Source: JBLHKS01 sp047620505 | GTDB lineage: Bacteria > Verrucomicrobiota > Verrucomicrobiia > Verrucomicrobiales > DEV007 | NCBI GenBank assembly: GCA_047620505.1 | Contig: JBLHKS010000125.1 | Span: 1 to 21,164 of the forward strand | Direction of reading: 5' to 3' | DNA length: 21,164 nucleotides | Shown: piece after piece, positions 8,276-16,113 of the stretch | How positions within the stretch are numbered: the stretch's first letter is position 1 | Layout of the letters: each line of letters starts with the position of its first letter | Position numbers and translations under genes: made by a program | The notes under the pieces: model-generated | What the model saw: the letters and a program-made list of their open reading frames with translations, nothing else | What the model was told of the DNA's origin: nothing | Database searches by the model: none

Positions 8276-8387
8276 GCGGCATCCTGCCGCTGTTTTCGGC
8301 CGAAGGTCGAACCCGACGCTCTGTGATTTTCGAAGTCGCTCCTTCGCTCGGGGTTCGGCTGCGCCGAAAGCAGCGGCAGGATGCCGC
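8276..8387. repeat. Nested inverted repeat (REP-pair/BIME-like) between convergent genes
   Basis: The left arm (8276-8292) reads GCGGCATCCTGCCGCTG and its exact reverse complement forms the right arm (8371-8387). After one mismatch the match continues 7 bp inward (8294-8300 against 8363-8369), then imperfectly around CGAACCC. Each arm is also a small hairpin: the right end, GCAGCGGCA-GGA-TGCCGCTGC (8370-8390), is a perfect 9-bp stem with a 3-nt loop. The element fills the gap between the stops of recG (8270) and the ceramidase-like gene (8392-8390). It could end transcription from both sides, protect mRNA ends, or be a REP/BIME-type mobile repeat. There is no T-tract typical of an intrinsic terminator. 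Confidence 0.8.
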
Positions 8388-8389
8388 TG

Positions 8390-9799
8390 CTACTTCAGTT
8401 CCGCCAACATCTCCAGCAGCTGCTGGGTCAGGATCTCGTTCGAATCGAGCTGAACTTTGCAGGTGCCCATCCAAGTTTCGTAGCCACCAAACTCGTGCTG
8501 CTCCTTCGTAGGCAGATAGCCGTAGGCTCCGTTGGCCAGCTCGATCACGAATGAATCCGTAAACGGGCTCTTCTCTTTAATTTCGAGGCCGATCTCGGCA
8601 AACGTCTCAAACGGATACGTGCAGATCGCGAGGTCGCCGATCCGCAACGCCTGGATTTTCGCTTCGATGGTGTCCGGCCCTTCGGCCAGTTCGAGGACCC
8701 GAGAGGCGTAAGCCTTGGCGAGGCGCGGGAGCTCCTTTTCGTCTTCGGTCGCGAGGTACTTTTTGGAGCGCGCGAGAAGATCGGCGTCCGGCTTGCGTAT
8801 TTTCAACGTGACGATTCGCTCGAGCATTCCAAGTTTAAGATCGCTGTGATGCTCAGTTTCGCGGTAAGCCCAGTAAGCCGAATCAGCGACTTTGCCGGCG
8901 ACGATCCGGATCTGCTCGTACGGCTCGCGTGGTGGTCGGCGACCTGAGAAGTCGATGTTGTTGATGTCGCCGCTGGTTCCATTCGAAAGAATTCCGACAA
9001 ACCCGGTTTCCGGCGCGCGCCGGAGCCTGACGCCGATGAGCCGATTGAACTCCCCGAAATAGTCAGCCGAAACCTGGCGGCCCGTCGCGCCGACGTAGTG
9101 AAGCGAATAGTTTCCGAGCAAACAGAGCGGCTGGCCCTTCGCGTTGCGGACTGAGAGGATCGAAACTTCGGGGTCGATCGGTCCAGCGGGTGAAATCAGG
9201 CTCGGTCCGGTCCCTGGATTCATTTTGACGGTGTCCGTGTCCTCCCCAAACGGGTTCACCGGCATCGTGCCCGGTTTGAGGAACCACCGGCGGTTGTGGA
9301 CCTCGTCAGGCAGATCTGTGCCTGACCAACCAACATTGGCCGCTTCGAGGTTTCGGTGCGCGTCGAAGATCGATTCGGCAATGCCGTCGATCATGAGTTT
9401 CTGATAGGCCAGCTCTTCCGGCGTGCCGTGCGAGGCGTTCGAGAACGGCGCGGAATGCGTGTGAGTCGAAGAAATCAGTATCCGCTCCGTCGGAATTCCG
9501 GTCACTTCCGAGGCGATGGCTTTGGCTTTGTCGAGCTCAGTTCGATCGATCAGGCAGTTGTCGACAACAGCGATCGCGATCGTGGTTTTGCCATCGGACA
9601 GGACGAGCGCCCGCGAAGTCAGCGGGTCGTGCGCAGATTCGATCAGCGCCGGGGTGAAACTGCCTCGAACGTGAAGCGGCCACTGCTGCGGCGTGATGTC
9701 GGAGATCGCGGCACCGGCTTGAATCGGCTCAGCAGTTGCTGGCGAGGCAAGGCCGATGACGAACGCGAAGAGAATTAAAAATCGAAACGAAGGGTTCAT
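8390..9799 (-). CDS. Secreted neutral/alkaline ceramidase-family hydrolase
   Basis: The 469-residue product begins with a signal peptide (MNPSFRFLILFAFVIGLASPATA) and matches the N-terminal domain of neutral/alkaline non-lysosomal ceramidases, zinc amidases that cleave the N-acyl bond of ceramide. Visible family features are the metal-site-like STHTHS (His113, His115), NYSLHYVG (His234), NGTSGDINN (Ser275, near the catalytic serine of the family), YPFETFAEIG (Glu398) and the GYLPT/GGYE block near 428-441. It is shorter than characterised ceramidases (about 650-700 residues), which carry an extra C-terminal domain. Planctomycete and verrucomicrobial homologues of this size are common, and their substrate is unproven. 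It diverges from the secretin-like gene across 48 bp. AAGGA lies directly before the ATG. Confidence 0.88.
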   Translation of the reverse strand: MNPSFRFLILFAFVIGLASPATAEPIQAGAAISDITPQQWPLHVRGSFTPALIESAHDPLTSRALVLSDGKTTIAIAVVDNCLIDRTELDKAKAIASEVTGIPTERILISSTHTHSAPFSNASHGTPEELAYQKLMIDGIAESIFDAHRNLEAANVGWSGTDLPDEVHNRRWFLKPGTMPVNPFGEDTDTVKMNPGTGPSLISPAGPIDPEVSILSVRNAKGQPLCLLGNYSLHYVGATGRQVSADYFGEFNRLIGVRLRRAPETGFVGILSNGTSGDINNIDFSGRRPPREPYEQIRIVAGKVADSAYWAYRETEHHSDLKLGMLERIVTLKIRKPDADLLARSKKYLATEDEKELPRLAKAYASRVLELAEGPDTIEAKIQALRIGDLAICTYPFETFAEIGLEIKEKSPFTDSFVIELANGAYGYLPTKEQHEFGGYETWMGTCKVQLDSNEILTQQLLEMLAELK

Positions 9800-9847
9800 T
9801 CCTTAGCCTGGCACCATCGGCGATCCGAGTCTATCCTCTTCGTTGCG

Positions 9848-10918
9848 ATGAAAACCCTGTTCATTTTTCTTCTCGTCGCTTCGGCGACCTTCGCAGCCGA
9901 ACCGACGAACGACTTCACCGTTCCCGCTGGAATGGTTCGGCGAGAGTTCCCGCTCGGTCAGGCTGACCTGAATGCTGTCGAAGAATTCCTCGGCGATACG
10001 CTGAGCGATGGCGGCAAGTTCCACATTTTCAAAACGACCCGCAAGCTTCTCGTTATCGATAAGCCGGAGCAACTCGAAGCGGTCCGCCAGCTGCTGCCGC
10101 ACGTCGCGAAGCCGCCGCCGAATGTGAAGATCGAATTCATCTCGCGCAGCGTGACCAGCGATCCGTTCAAGCAGACACAGGTTCGCGGTAACGTTCGTGG
10201 TGGGAACGGAAATGTGTTTGGCGAGGGCCAGGTTCGCGGGACTCCGGGAGTTTTTGAGCGGAACGTCGGCGGAGGGGATCGCGGCGACATTCGGAGGCCG
10301 GTTCAGCCGGGTGGCGCGCGGATTTTCGATTCGGGCGGCGGTGGCGCGATCGAAGTCGACATCCTCAATCAGAAGCGCGGCGGCGGAAATTTGAACGCGT
10401 CGTTCGTCGTTGTTCGCGGTGGAAACGAAGGCACGATCGAGGTCGTTCGTGAGGTCCCGATGGTAAACGAGTTCACGCGATTCATCGTCGACGGGAGTTT
10501 TGGTGCCGTGTTAGGAAACGTTCCTCGCGTTGCGGGAAACAATCAGCTTTTCGCGCTCGCGGGTGGCAGTTTCGAGGTTCCGGAGGTTCGTTATGAGAAT
10601 GCGGGCACGCGGCTCCTCGTCCGGCCGATCATCGAGGGAAACCTGATCCATCTCGAAATCATGCCGCAGATTTCATCGGTCGTGATCGTTGATCCGGATG
10701 CGTTGCGTCGGCGCGAACTCAACACCTGGCTGACCGGTCGTGAGCAGTACGTGACTTTTACGAAGCTGAAGACCACGGTTACCGTCGCCAACGGCGCGGA
10801 GGTCGTGATCGGCGGATTTGTCGACGCTCCGGCTGAGTTCAATCGCTACATCTGGGGTGCCGGCCGTAGTGGAGGAACGACGGCCGAAAGCATGACGGTT
10901 CGGGCTACGATTCAGTGA
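9848..10918 (+). CDS. Short secretin-like exported protein
   Basis: This 356-residue protein starts with a signal peptide (MKTLFIFLLVASATFA). Residues about 30-100 resemble a secretin N-domain (KLLVIDKPEQLEAVRQLLPH, then PNVKIEFISRS). A glycine- and arginine-rich spacer follows (about 115-165; VRGGNGNV, VGGGDRGD, DSGGGG). Residues about 170-345 resemble the secretin homology domain of type II/III secretion proteins (VRPIIEGNLIHLEIMPQIS and TTVTVANGAEVVIGGF). It is about half the length of GspD or PilQ and has only one N-domain, so it may not form a full secretion pore. No other secretion-system gene is present. The stop overlaps the GTG start of the beta-propeller gene (GTGA), implying translational coupling. 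Confidence 0.72.
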   Translation: MKTLFIFLLVASATFAAEPTNDFTVPAGMVRREFPLGQADLNAVEEFLGDTLSDGGKFHIFKTTRKLLVIDKPEQLEAVRQLLPHVAKPPPNVKIEFISRSVTSDPFKQTQVRGNVRGGNGNVFGEGQVRGTPGVFERNVGGGDRGDIRRPVQPGGARIFDSGGGGAIEVDILNQKRGGGNLNASFVVVRGGNEGTIEVVREVPMVNEFTRFIVDGSFGAVLGNVPRVAGNNQLFALAGGSFEVPEVRYENAGTRLLVRPIIEGNLIHLEIMPQISSVVIVDPDALRRRELNTWLTGREQYVTFTKLKTTVTVANGAEVVIGGFVDAPAEFNRYIWGAGRSGGTTAESMTVRATIQ

Positions 10919-12516
10919 AACTAAGAGCCCGCAGCCTCCTTCTGGCGATCATCCTCGTCAGCACGCCTACCGCCGGCTTCGCCGAAACGCTTCCCAACGG
11001 GATCGAGCTCCCCGATTCTTGGCCTCCGTATCGCGAGGCGAAGGAAGTCGTTTCCGGCGAGCCGATGCCCGTTCCCTACCTGACAAACCCACCGGCGATT
11101 ATTCCGATCGACCTCGGTCGTCAGCTGCTCGTTGACGATTTCCTGATCGAAGAGAGTTCGCTGACTCGAACGTTCCATCGCCCCGAGTATCATCCAGCTA
11201 ACCCTGTTTTTCGCCCCGAGGCGGAGTGGGAAAAAACCGAGGGCCGGATGTTCGCCGCGCCTTACAGCGATGGGGTTTGGTACGATCCGGAAGAGGGCGT
11301 TTTCAAAATGTGGTACCGCGCCGCGAATGGCTCGACCTGCTTGGCGCTCTCGAGCGATGGGCTTAGCTGGACCCGCCCGGAATTGGAAGCATTTCCCGGA
11401 ACCAACGCGCTGTTTAAATCGAACCGTGACACCGTTTCGGTCTGGCTGAATCCCAACGCGAAAGATCCGGCTCGAAGGTTCGTAGCATTCGAGGCACGCT
11501 GGATCAAACCTGCTCACCGGCTCCATCTGCGCTTCTCGCCCGACGGACGTGAATGGACCGACGATCTCGCAATCTCCGGCCCGTCGTGGGATCGTTCGTC
11601 GGTATTCTGGAATCCGTTTCGGCGTCTCTGGGTCGCCAGCGTTCGCGGTCACGACCGGACGAAACCGGATCCCGTTCACCGGTCTCGAAATTACCATGAG
11701 GGTAAGACACCGGAGTCTGTGCTCGCTTGGACCGAGCACACCGACGAAGTCTCCCAAGGCGTCGATGCGCCCGGCGGCCTGCAACCGTGGGTCGCCGCCG
11801 ATCGACTCGATCCACGCCATCCCGATCCGCGATTTCGCGACTACGAGCCCCAACTTTATAACCTCGATGTCTTTTCCTATGAGAGTCTGTTAGTCGGCCT
11901 TTTCACGATCTGGCAAGGCCCCGACAACGCGACTTGTAAGGAGCTTGGCATCCACAAACGCAACGAGGTGCTTGCAGGCTTCACGAGGGACGGATTTCAT
12001 TGGGATCGTCCTGACCGAACCCCATTTCTGCCCGTCAGCGAAGATCCAAAAGCGTGGAATTCCGGCAACGTTCAGTCAGTCTGCGGCGGCTGCGTGATCG
12101 TCGGCGACTTCCTCTATTTCTACTGCTCAGGCCGTACGATGCACCCTTCCGACATCACCTCCACAGGACTCGCCACCTTGCGTCGGGATGGCTTTGCGTC
12201 TCTCGATTCCGAAAGCAAAGGCGGCACGATGACCACTCGCCCGCTCAAATTTTCAGGGAAGCGGCTTTTCGTGAATCTAGCAGCTGCTGGAGGCGAACTG
12301 CGGGTCGAAGCCTTGGATCAGTCCGGTCAAGTGATCGAACCGTTTACCCTCAAGAATTGCATTCCGCTCTCCGGCGACGCAACCGCGATGGCCGTTCAGT
12401 GGAACGGCGTCAACGATCTAACTCAGCTCTCCGGGCAGCCCGTTCGCTTTCGATTTTCGCTGAAAAACGGCTCGCTGTATTCGTTCTGGGTCAGCCCAGC
12501 AGCTGCTGGCGGATGA
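10915..12516 (+). CDS. Secreted five-bladed beta-propeller protein, GH32/GH43-like
   Basis: This 533-residue protein has a signal peptide (MKLRARSLLLAIILVSTPTAGFA). Its body has features of glycoside hydrolase beta-propellers: RQLLVDDFLIEESS near residue 70, an FRPEAEWE/MFAAPYSDGVWYDPEEG/FKMWYRA run, ALSSDGLSWTRPE, LRFSPDGREWTDD, SSVFWNPFRRLWVASVRGH and AGFTRDGFHWDRP. The alternating aspartate and glutamate residues in blades resemble GH32/GH43-type proteins, but I cannot assign catalytic residues or a substrate. Similar LVDD-type proteins are frequent in polysaccharide-degrading planctomycetes and verrucomicrobia. The start is a GTG overlapping the secretin-like stop. The last residues (SPAAAGG) come from a GCAGCTGC palindrome shared with the convergent heptosyltransferase gene (26-bp 3' overlap). 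Confidence 0.7.
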   Translation: MKLRARSLLLAIILVSTPTAGFAETLPNGIELPDSWPPYREAKEVVSGEPMPVPYLTNPPAIIPIDLGRQLLVDDFLIEESSLTRTFHRPEYHPANPVFRPEAEWEKTEGRMFAAPYSDGVWYDPEEGVFKMWYRAANGSTCLALSSDGLSWTRPELEAFPGTNALFKSNRDTVSVWLNPNAKDPARRFVAFEARWIKPAHRLHLRFSPDGREWTDDLAISGPSWDRSSVFWNPFRRLWVASVRGHDRTKPDPVHRSRNYHEGKTPESVLAWTEHTDEVSQGVDAPGGLQPWVAADRLDPRHPDPRFRDYEPQLYNLDVFSYESLLVGLFTIWQGPDNATCKELGIHKRNEVLAGFTRDGFHWDRPDRTPFLPVSEDPKAWNSGNVQSVCGGCVIVGDFLYFYCSGRTMHPSDITSTGLATLRRDGFASLDSESKGGTMTTRPLKFSGKRLFVNLAAAGGELRVEALDQSGQVIEPFTLKNCIPLSGDATAMAVQWNGVNDLTQLSGQPVRFRFSLKNGSLYSFWVSPAAAGG

Positions 12517-13513
12517 ACGCGACGAGCGGCGCGACTGCGGCGTCCGTGAATTGAACCGCTTCCTGATCCGGGGAGCCGCTGATCCTGTGATCGCCGATTG
12601 TGCGAATCTCGTTGGATTTCCAGACCCAGGCTTCTGGCCGGTACGGGCCGACTTTGAGCGGATCCGTCCAAGTGTGAATCGAAAGCAGCCGACCGGTTAC
12701 CGCAGCGGCGAGATGCATCGGGCCGCTGTCGACGCTGACGACGAAGGCTGCTCGCCGAAGAATCCAGATCAACTGGGCGAGGCTGGTCAGATTGAGGAGG
12801 TCCACCGCGTTGGCGGGGAGATCGAGCCGGGCGTCTTCCGTTTCCGTTTTGCCGACGAGCACGACCGGTTGATCGCCGAGCGAACGGCAGAATTCCTGGA
12901 CCTGTGAGTTGGTCAGCGATTTTCCTTTCCCACGGGAAAAGGGATGGAGGAGGACGAAATCTGCTGGCAGCTGCTGGTCGATCGGTTCTCCGTCGGGCAA
13001 CGGGAAATCTGGATTTTCCGGGATTTCCAGACCAAAGGCTTGGAAAAATGTGAGGTAGCGATCAACCGCGTGCGGCGAGCGTTTCAAGTCGACATCGATG
13101 ACTTGGTGATGAAGGAAATTCGCGCCTTCGCGGGCGTCCGAGTAGCCGACGATCTGGCGGGGACGGCAGGCGCGCGTCGCGATCGCGCTTCGCAAGAGAC
13201 CCTGAACGTCAATCGCCAGATCTGGCCGAAGATCGCGCTGAAGTCGGGCCCAACGCCGAAATCGAAACGGAGCGGCGATCCCCCGGAATTTTTGCCGAGG
13301 ATATTCGACAATTTCGTCGAGAAAAGGGTGCTCTTGGAGAAGCGGGGCCCAGACGGAGTTCACCAGCCAAGTGATTTTCGCCTTTGGCGCGTGGTGCCGA
13401 AGCAGACTCAGCAGAGGGAGAGTGTGGACGATGTCTCCAAGCGAACTCGGCTTGACGATCAGGATGGAATCCAGAGCCGCCAGATCGATGTCGAGCTTTC
13501 GAAGCTTCGGCAC
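12491..13513 (-). CDS. Glycosyltransferase family 9, heptosyltransferase I-like
   Basis: GT9 enzymes transfer ADP-heptose to the Kdo or heptose of the LPS inner core at the inner membrane. The 340 residues carry the N-terminal ILIVKPSSLGDIVHTLPLL (with the family's conserved aspartate, Asp27), HPFSRGKGKSL and the ADP-sugar motif VSVDSGPMHLAAA near residue 260. Length and N-terminus are closest to WaaC (heptosyltransferase I). The acceptor cannot be read from sequence, so no symbol is given. Translation probably starts at GTG (13513), 10 bp after the metallophosphoesterase stop; this is the last gene of the long minus-strand run. Its 3' end overlaps the convergent beta-propeller gene by 26 bp, where the C-terminus IRQQLLG is encoded by the palindrome CCAGCAGCTGCTGG. 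Confidence 0.88.
   Translation of the reverse strand: MPKLRKLDIDLAALDSILIVKPSSLGDIVHTLPLLSLLRHHAPKAKITWLVNSVWAPLLQEHPFLDEIVEYPRQKFRGIAAPFRFRRWARLQRDLRPDLAIDVQGLLRSAIATRACRPRQIVGYSDAREGANFLHHQVIDVDLKRSPHAVDRYLTFFQAFGLEIPENPDFPLPDGEPIDQQLPADFVLLHPFSRGKGKSLTNSQVQEFCRSLGDQPVVLVGKTETEDARLDLPANAVDLLNLTSLAQLIWILRRAAFVVSVDSGPMHLAAAVTGRLLSIHTWTDPLKVGPYRPEAWVWKSNEIRTIGDHRISGSPDQEAVQFTDAAVAPLVAFIRQQLLG
12496..12509. repeat. CCAGCAGCTGCTGG palindrome inside a convergent gene overlap
   Basis: This perfect 14-bp palindrome is one copy of the GCAGCTGC motif found 19 times in the window. It lies almost at the centre of the 26-bp overlap of two convergent genes and encodes PAAAG on the plus strand and QQLL on the minus strand, so the same DNA word serves both C-termini. 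Confidence 0.7.
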
Positions 13514-13523
13514 GATTCAGGGG

Positions 13524-14246
13524 TTACTTGCCGGCCTCGAGCCGCTTGGCGAGCATTTCGGGCAAACCGGCGTCGACGATCTTTTTCATCGTGCTGGGAA
13601 TGTCGTAGTCGAGCCGCTGAATCTTAACCGTCTGATTATCGGCGTCGTAAATCGCGTAGGAAGCGCGCCAATCGCCGTCACGCGGCTGACCGACGCTGCC
13701 GGTGTTGATAAAATATTTCTTCCCGGTCTCGATCTGGATTTCGTTGCCAGCAACGGCGTCGACCGAGCCGTCCTTGATGTAAAATCGAGGAGTGTGGGTG
13801 TGACCGTGGAAACAGACCGGAGTAAACTGGTAGCTGAAGCTGGCCATCGCGTCGAACTTATTGGTTACGTAGCCCCAGCCAGCTGGCGTGTCGAGGGTAG
13901 CGTGGACGATCGTGAAATCCCGAACCTGCCGCACCATTTTGAGTGTCCGCAGCCACTCGCGTTCCTCTTCGACGAGCGCCTCGCGGGTCCAGCGAAGAGC
14001 GTGGGCAGCGAGAGGATTCAGCCCGTCCAGATTGGTTGTGACCGAAGCTTCTTCGTCATGATTCCCCTTCACCACCGGGCAATCGAGATCTTGAATTATT
14101 TTAACGCATTCACGCGGATTCGCGTTGTAGCCGACGATATCGCCAAGGCAAACGAAGTGCGTGCAATCGTTCTGCGCAGCATCAAGGAGAACCGCCTCAA
14201 GGGCTTCAAGATTGGCGTGAATGTCACCGAATACCGCGTATTTCAT
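13524..14246 (-). CDS. Calcineurin-like metallophosphoesterase, YfcE/MJ0936-like
   Basis: This 240-residue protein is probably cytosolic and has the complete two-metal phosphoesterase signature: GDIHAN (Asp8, His10), GDIVGYNANP (Asp36), GNHDEE (Asn62, His63), VHATLD (His115) and GHTHTP (His149, His151). Such proteins hydrolyse phosphomono- or diesters; the substrate cannot be predicted. One possibility from its place before a heptosyltransferase gene is a sugar-phosphate or envelope-precursor substrate, but this is only inference. Its start lies 21 bp after the stop of the membrane-protein gene. Upstream is CCTCCTC rather than a Shine-Dalgarno AGGAGG. A phosphatase role in LPS heptose synthesis (GmhB) is unlikely, because GmhB belongs to the HAD fold. 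Confidence 0.9.
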   Translation of the reverse strand: MKYAVFGDIHANLEALEAVLLDAAQNDCTHFVCLGDIVGYNANPRECVKIIQDLDCPVVKGNHDEEASVTTNLDGLNPLAAHALRWTREALVEEEREWLRTLKMVRQVRDFTIVHATLDTPAGWGYVTNKFDAMASFSYQFTPVCFHGHTHTPRFYIKDGSVDAVAGNEIQIETGKKYFINTGSVGQPRDGDWRASYAIYDADNQTVKIQRLDYDIPSTMKKIVDAGLPEMLAKRLEAGK

Positions 14247-14267
14247 GCTTGTGAGGAGGGCAAGAGG

Positions 14268-15167
14268 CTAGTTGTCGGCGTCCTTGGAATTGATTTCAAC
14301 CCGAAAGGGGGAGTTTATACTAAGACGTCGGCTGTCCCAGGTTTCTAGAATCCGTTGCTCGGCCGGAATCCCCAGTTTTTCCTCCAAATCTTTGATGGTG
14401 AGGATCAAAGTAGGCTTCCAATATCCCTTGATGAAATTGTTGATGTCGGATTGGGGATATCCCTGGGATTTGGCGATCGTAAGCTGTTCATAGCCAAAGT
14501 CGTAGAGCGGTTTGATCGCGTCGTAGGCCTCTTGCTCGCGGCCAGGGCAGAGGGCGGCCTGATAACAGTAAAAACGGAAGAGAAAGCTCGGGGCGGTGGA
14601 AGTCTTGCTCCCGGCGAGAAATTCGTCAGCAGCTGCGCAGGGATCTTTGACCTTTTCCTGGTAGATCAAGCCCAGATCGCGGTACGCCCAGAAGCTGTCC
14701 GGATTCCACTTTTTGCATTCGTCCAGAAACCGGATTCCGCGCTTCGTATAGAGATCGACTTTTTCTTTGCGGGCCGCCGCGCTGAGATTATCGGCGTCGT
14801 GTTCGTAATAAGCTCTAGCGTTGTAGCCGCAATGCCAGGCTCCGCTACGCCAACTGTTGATGTCTCCGGGCTGGAGCAGGCAGATAATTCGATAGTTTTC
14901 GTGGAGGACCTCCCACTCTTCTTCTTCCCAGGGATCAACGGAACTCAGCTCGAAATAAGTCGCGACGAGATAGCGCAGACCTCCAAGCGCCCCGACCGCG
15001 GCCTCGACGCCAAGTTGGCTGATGACCGAGGCTCCTTCCGGCTCGCGGTGAAAGCCGCTGTCCTGCAATCGATCGAGAAGACTGCTTTGCCAAGGCAGCC
15101 GAACCAATCCGCTGATGAGCAGGATCGCAGCGATCAGGCCGATTCTCTTTCTCAATAGCGGGCTCAT
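14268..15167 (-). CDS. Single-pass membrane protein with possible TPR-like helices
   Basis: I do not recognise this 299-residue protein. An N-terminal membrane anchor (IGLIAAILLISGLVRLP, residues about 9-25) precedes a largely helical domain that should face the periplasm. Features include GALGGLRYLVATYFELSS near 60, an acidic cluster WEEEEWE near 80, aromatic-rich segments (FWAYRDLGLIYQ, LFRFYCYQAALCPG) and pairs of helices spaced like tetratricopeptide repeats. Its start lies 1 nt after the stop of the ABC permease gene (TGA-C-ATG), the strongest hint that it works with the exporter. A role as a periplasmic accessory or substrate-handling subunit is inference. Confidence 0.78.
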   Translation of the reverse strand: MSPLLRKRIGLIAAILLISGLVRLPWQSSLLDRLQDSGFHREPEGASVISQLGVEAAVGALGGLRYLVATYFELSSVDPWEEEEWEVLHENYRIICLLQPGDINSWRSGAWHCGYNARAYYEHDADNLSAAARKEKVDLYTKRGIRFLDECKKWNPDSFWAYRDLGLIYQEKVKDPCAAADEFLAGSKTSTAPSFLFRFYCYQAALCPGREQEAYDAIKPLYDFGYEQLTIAKSQGYPQSDINNFIKGYWKPTLILTIKDLEEKLGIPAEQRILETWDSRRLSINSPFRVEINSKDADN

Positions 15168-15168
15168 G

Positions 15169-16113
15169 TCAGAGTTCTTTGTCGACGAAGATCACCTGGG
15201 CGATCAGCGTATAAATTGCGATGTAAAACAGGCCGAGTCCGGTCAATTCGAGCGCCTGGGAAAAGGGCAGAGAAGTCCCCGTGATCACCTGGTCGACCAC
15301 GTCGAACATTTTCAGGTCAGCGAAAATGATTTCAAAGGGCGCGCTGACAATTCCGGCGAGGGTTCCCCCTTCTTTTTCCCAGAATCCGACCGCCAACTGG
15401 ATGAAGTGGCCGATGAAGACGATCATGGTGGACATGATGATCGTGAAGAGCGTGCCGGTCGCAAAAGTCGAGATCAGCAGGGTCATCGCAGCGATGATGC
15501 TGGCCTTGAGAAAGTAGCCCCAGAGTCCCCAGAAAAGATTCAGGCTCACTCCGGCGGCTTTGACCTGGACCTCGACCGATTTGAAGTCATTCGGCGTCAG
15601 CGGCTCTCCACCCGAAGCGCGTTGAAGGTCCTGAATGTAAACGGCTTCAACCGGACCCATTCTGGCCATGACCAGCAGACACATCAGCGCAAACATGACC
15701 AGCATGCTGGTTCCGATGACGAGAATGACGCCGAAGAGCTTCCCGAGCAGGTACTCGAAGCGCGGCACGGGCTTGGAAAGGATCGTGTAGAGCGTTCGGT
15801 CCTCAAGATCGCGCGGCAGCATCAGCGAGGTGGCTGAGATGGCGAAAATCATCGAGAAAACGTAGATCGCGCCGAAGGACCATCGCTTGATCGCTTTGAG
15901 GTGCTCGACCGGGCCGTAGAGAAAACCGAGCATCGCGACGGCGAGGATGATGAGGACGAAAACGATCAGAAAATAGAACGTCCGCATCCGCACCAGCTGG
16001 GTGAACGTGCTCTGCGTCAGGACCCAGACTCGGCTCGGCGAAAACGCGAAGGCCGGCAGGACGTGATCGGTCAGTTTTCGTGACTTCTCGGAATGTTCGT
16101 CGTGGTCGCTCAT
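15169..16113 (-). CDS. ABC-2-type transporter permease
   Basis: This 314-residue integral membrane protein has a charged cytosolic N-terminus (about 35 residues) and six predicted membrane segments: about 46-67, 78-98, 125-149, 200-220, 222-245 and 290-312. LPRDLEDRTLYTILSKPV after the second segment is typical of ABC-2 permeases that pair with a single ATPase subunit. A soluble loop lies between segments 3 and 4 (about 150-195). Its start overlaps the ATPase stop by 4 nt (ATGA), so the two subunits are coupled and together form an exporter. The substrate is unknown; envelope material is a guess based on the heptosyltransferase in the same run. Confidence 0.9.
   Translation of the reverse strand: MSDHDEHSEKSRKLTDHVLPAFAFSPSRVWVLTQSTFTQLVRMRTFYFLIVFVLIILAVAMLGFLYGPVEHLKAIKRWSFGAIYVFSMIFAISATSLMLPRDLEDRTLYTILSKPVPRFEYLLGKLFGVILVIGTSMLVMFALMCLLVMARMGPVEAVYIQDLQRASGGEPLTPNDFKSVEVQVKAAGVSLNLFWGLWGYFLKASIIAAMTLLISTFATGTLFTIIMSTMIVFIGHFIQLAVGFWEKEGGTLAGIVSAPFEIIFADLKMFDVVDQVITGTSLPFSQALELTGLGLFYIAIYTLIAQVIFVDKEL

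Noticed and set aside
8276..8387. Intrinsic terminator or complete insertion sequence
   Set aside because: There is no T-tract after the stems and no transposase or target duplication, so REP-like repeat is the safer label.
13371..14348. 325-aa plus-strand ORF across the heptosyltransferase, metallophosphoesterase and membrane-protein genes
   Set aside because: It runs antisense through three genes, two of which have intact catalytic motifs, and is best explained as codon bias.
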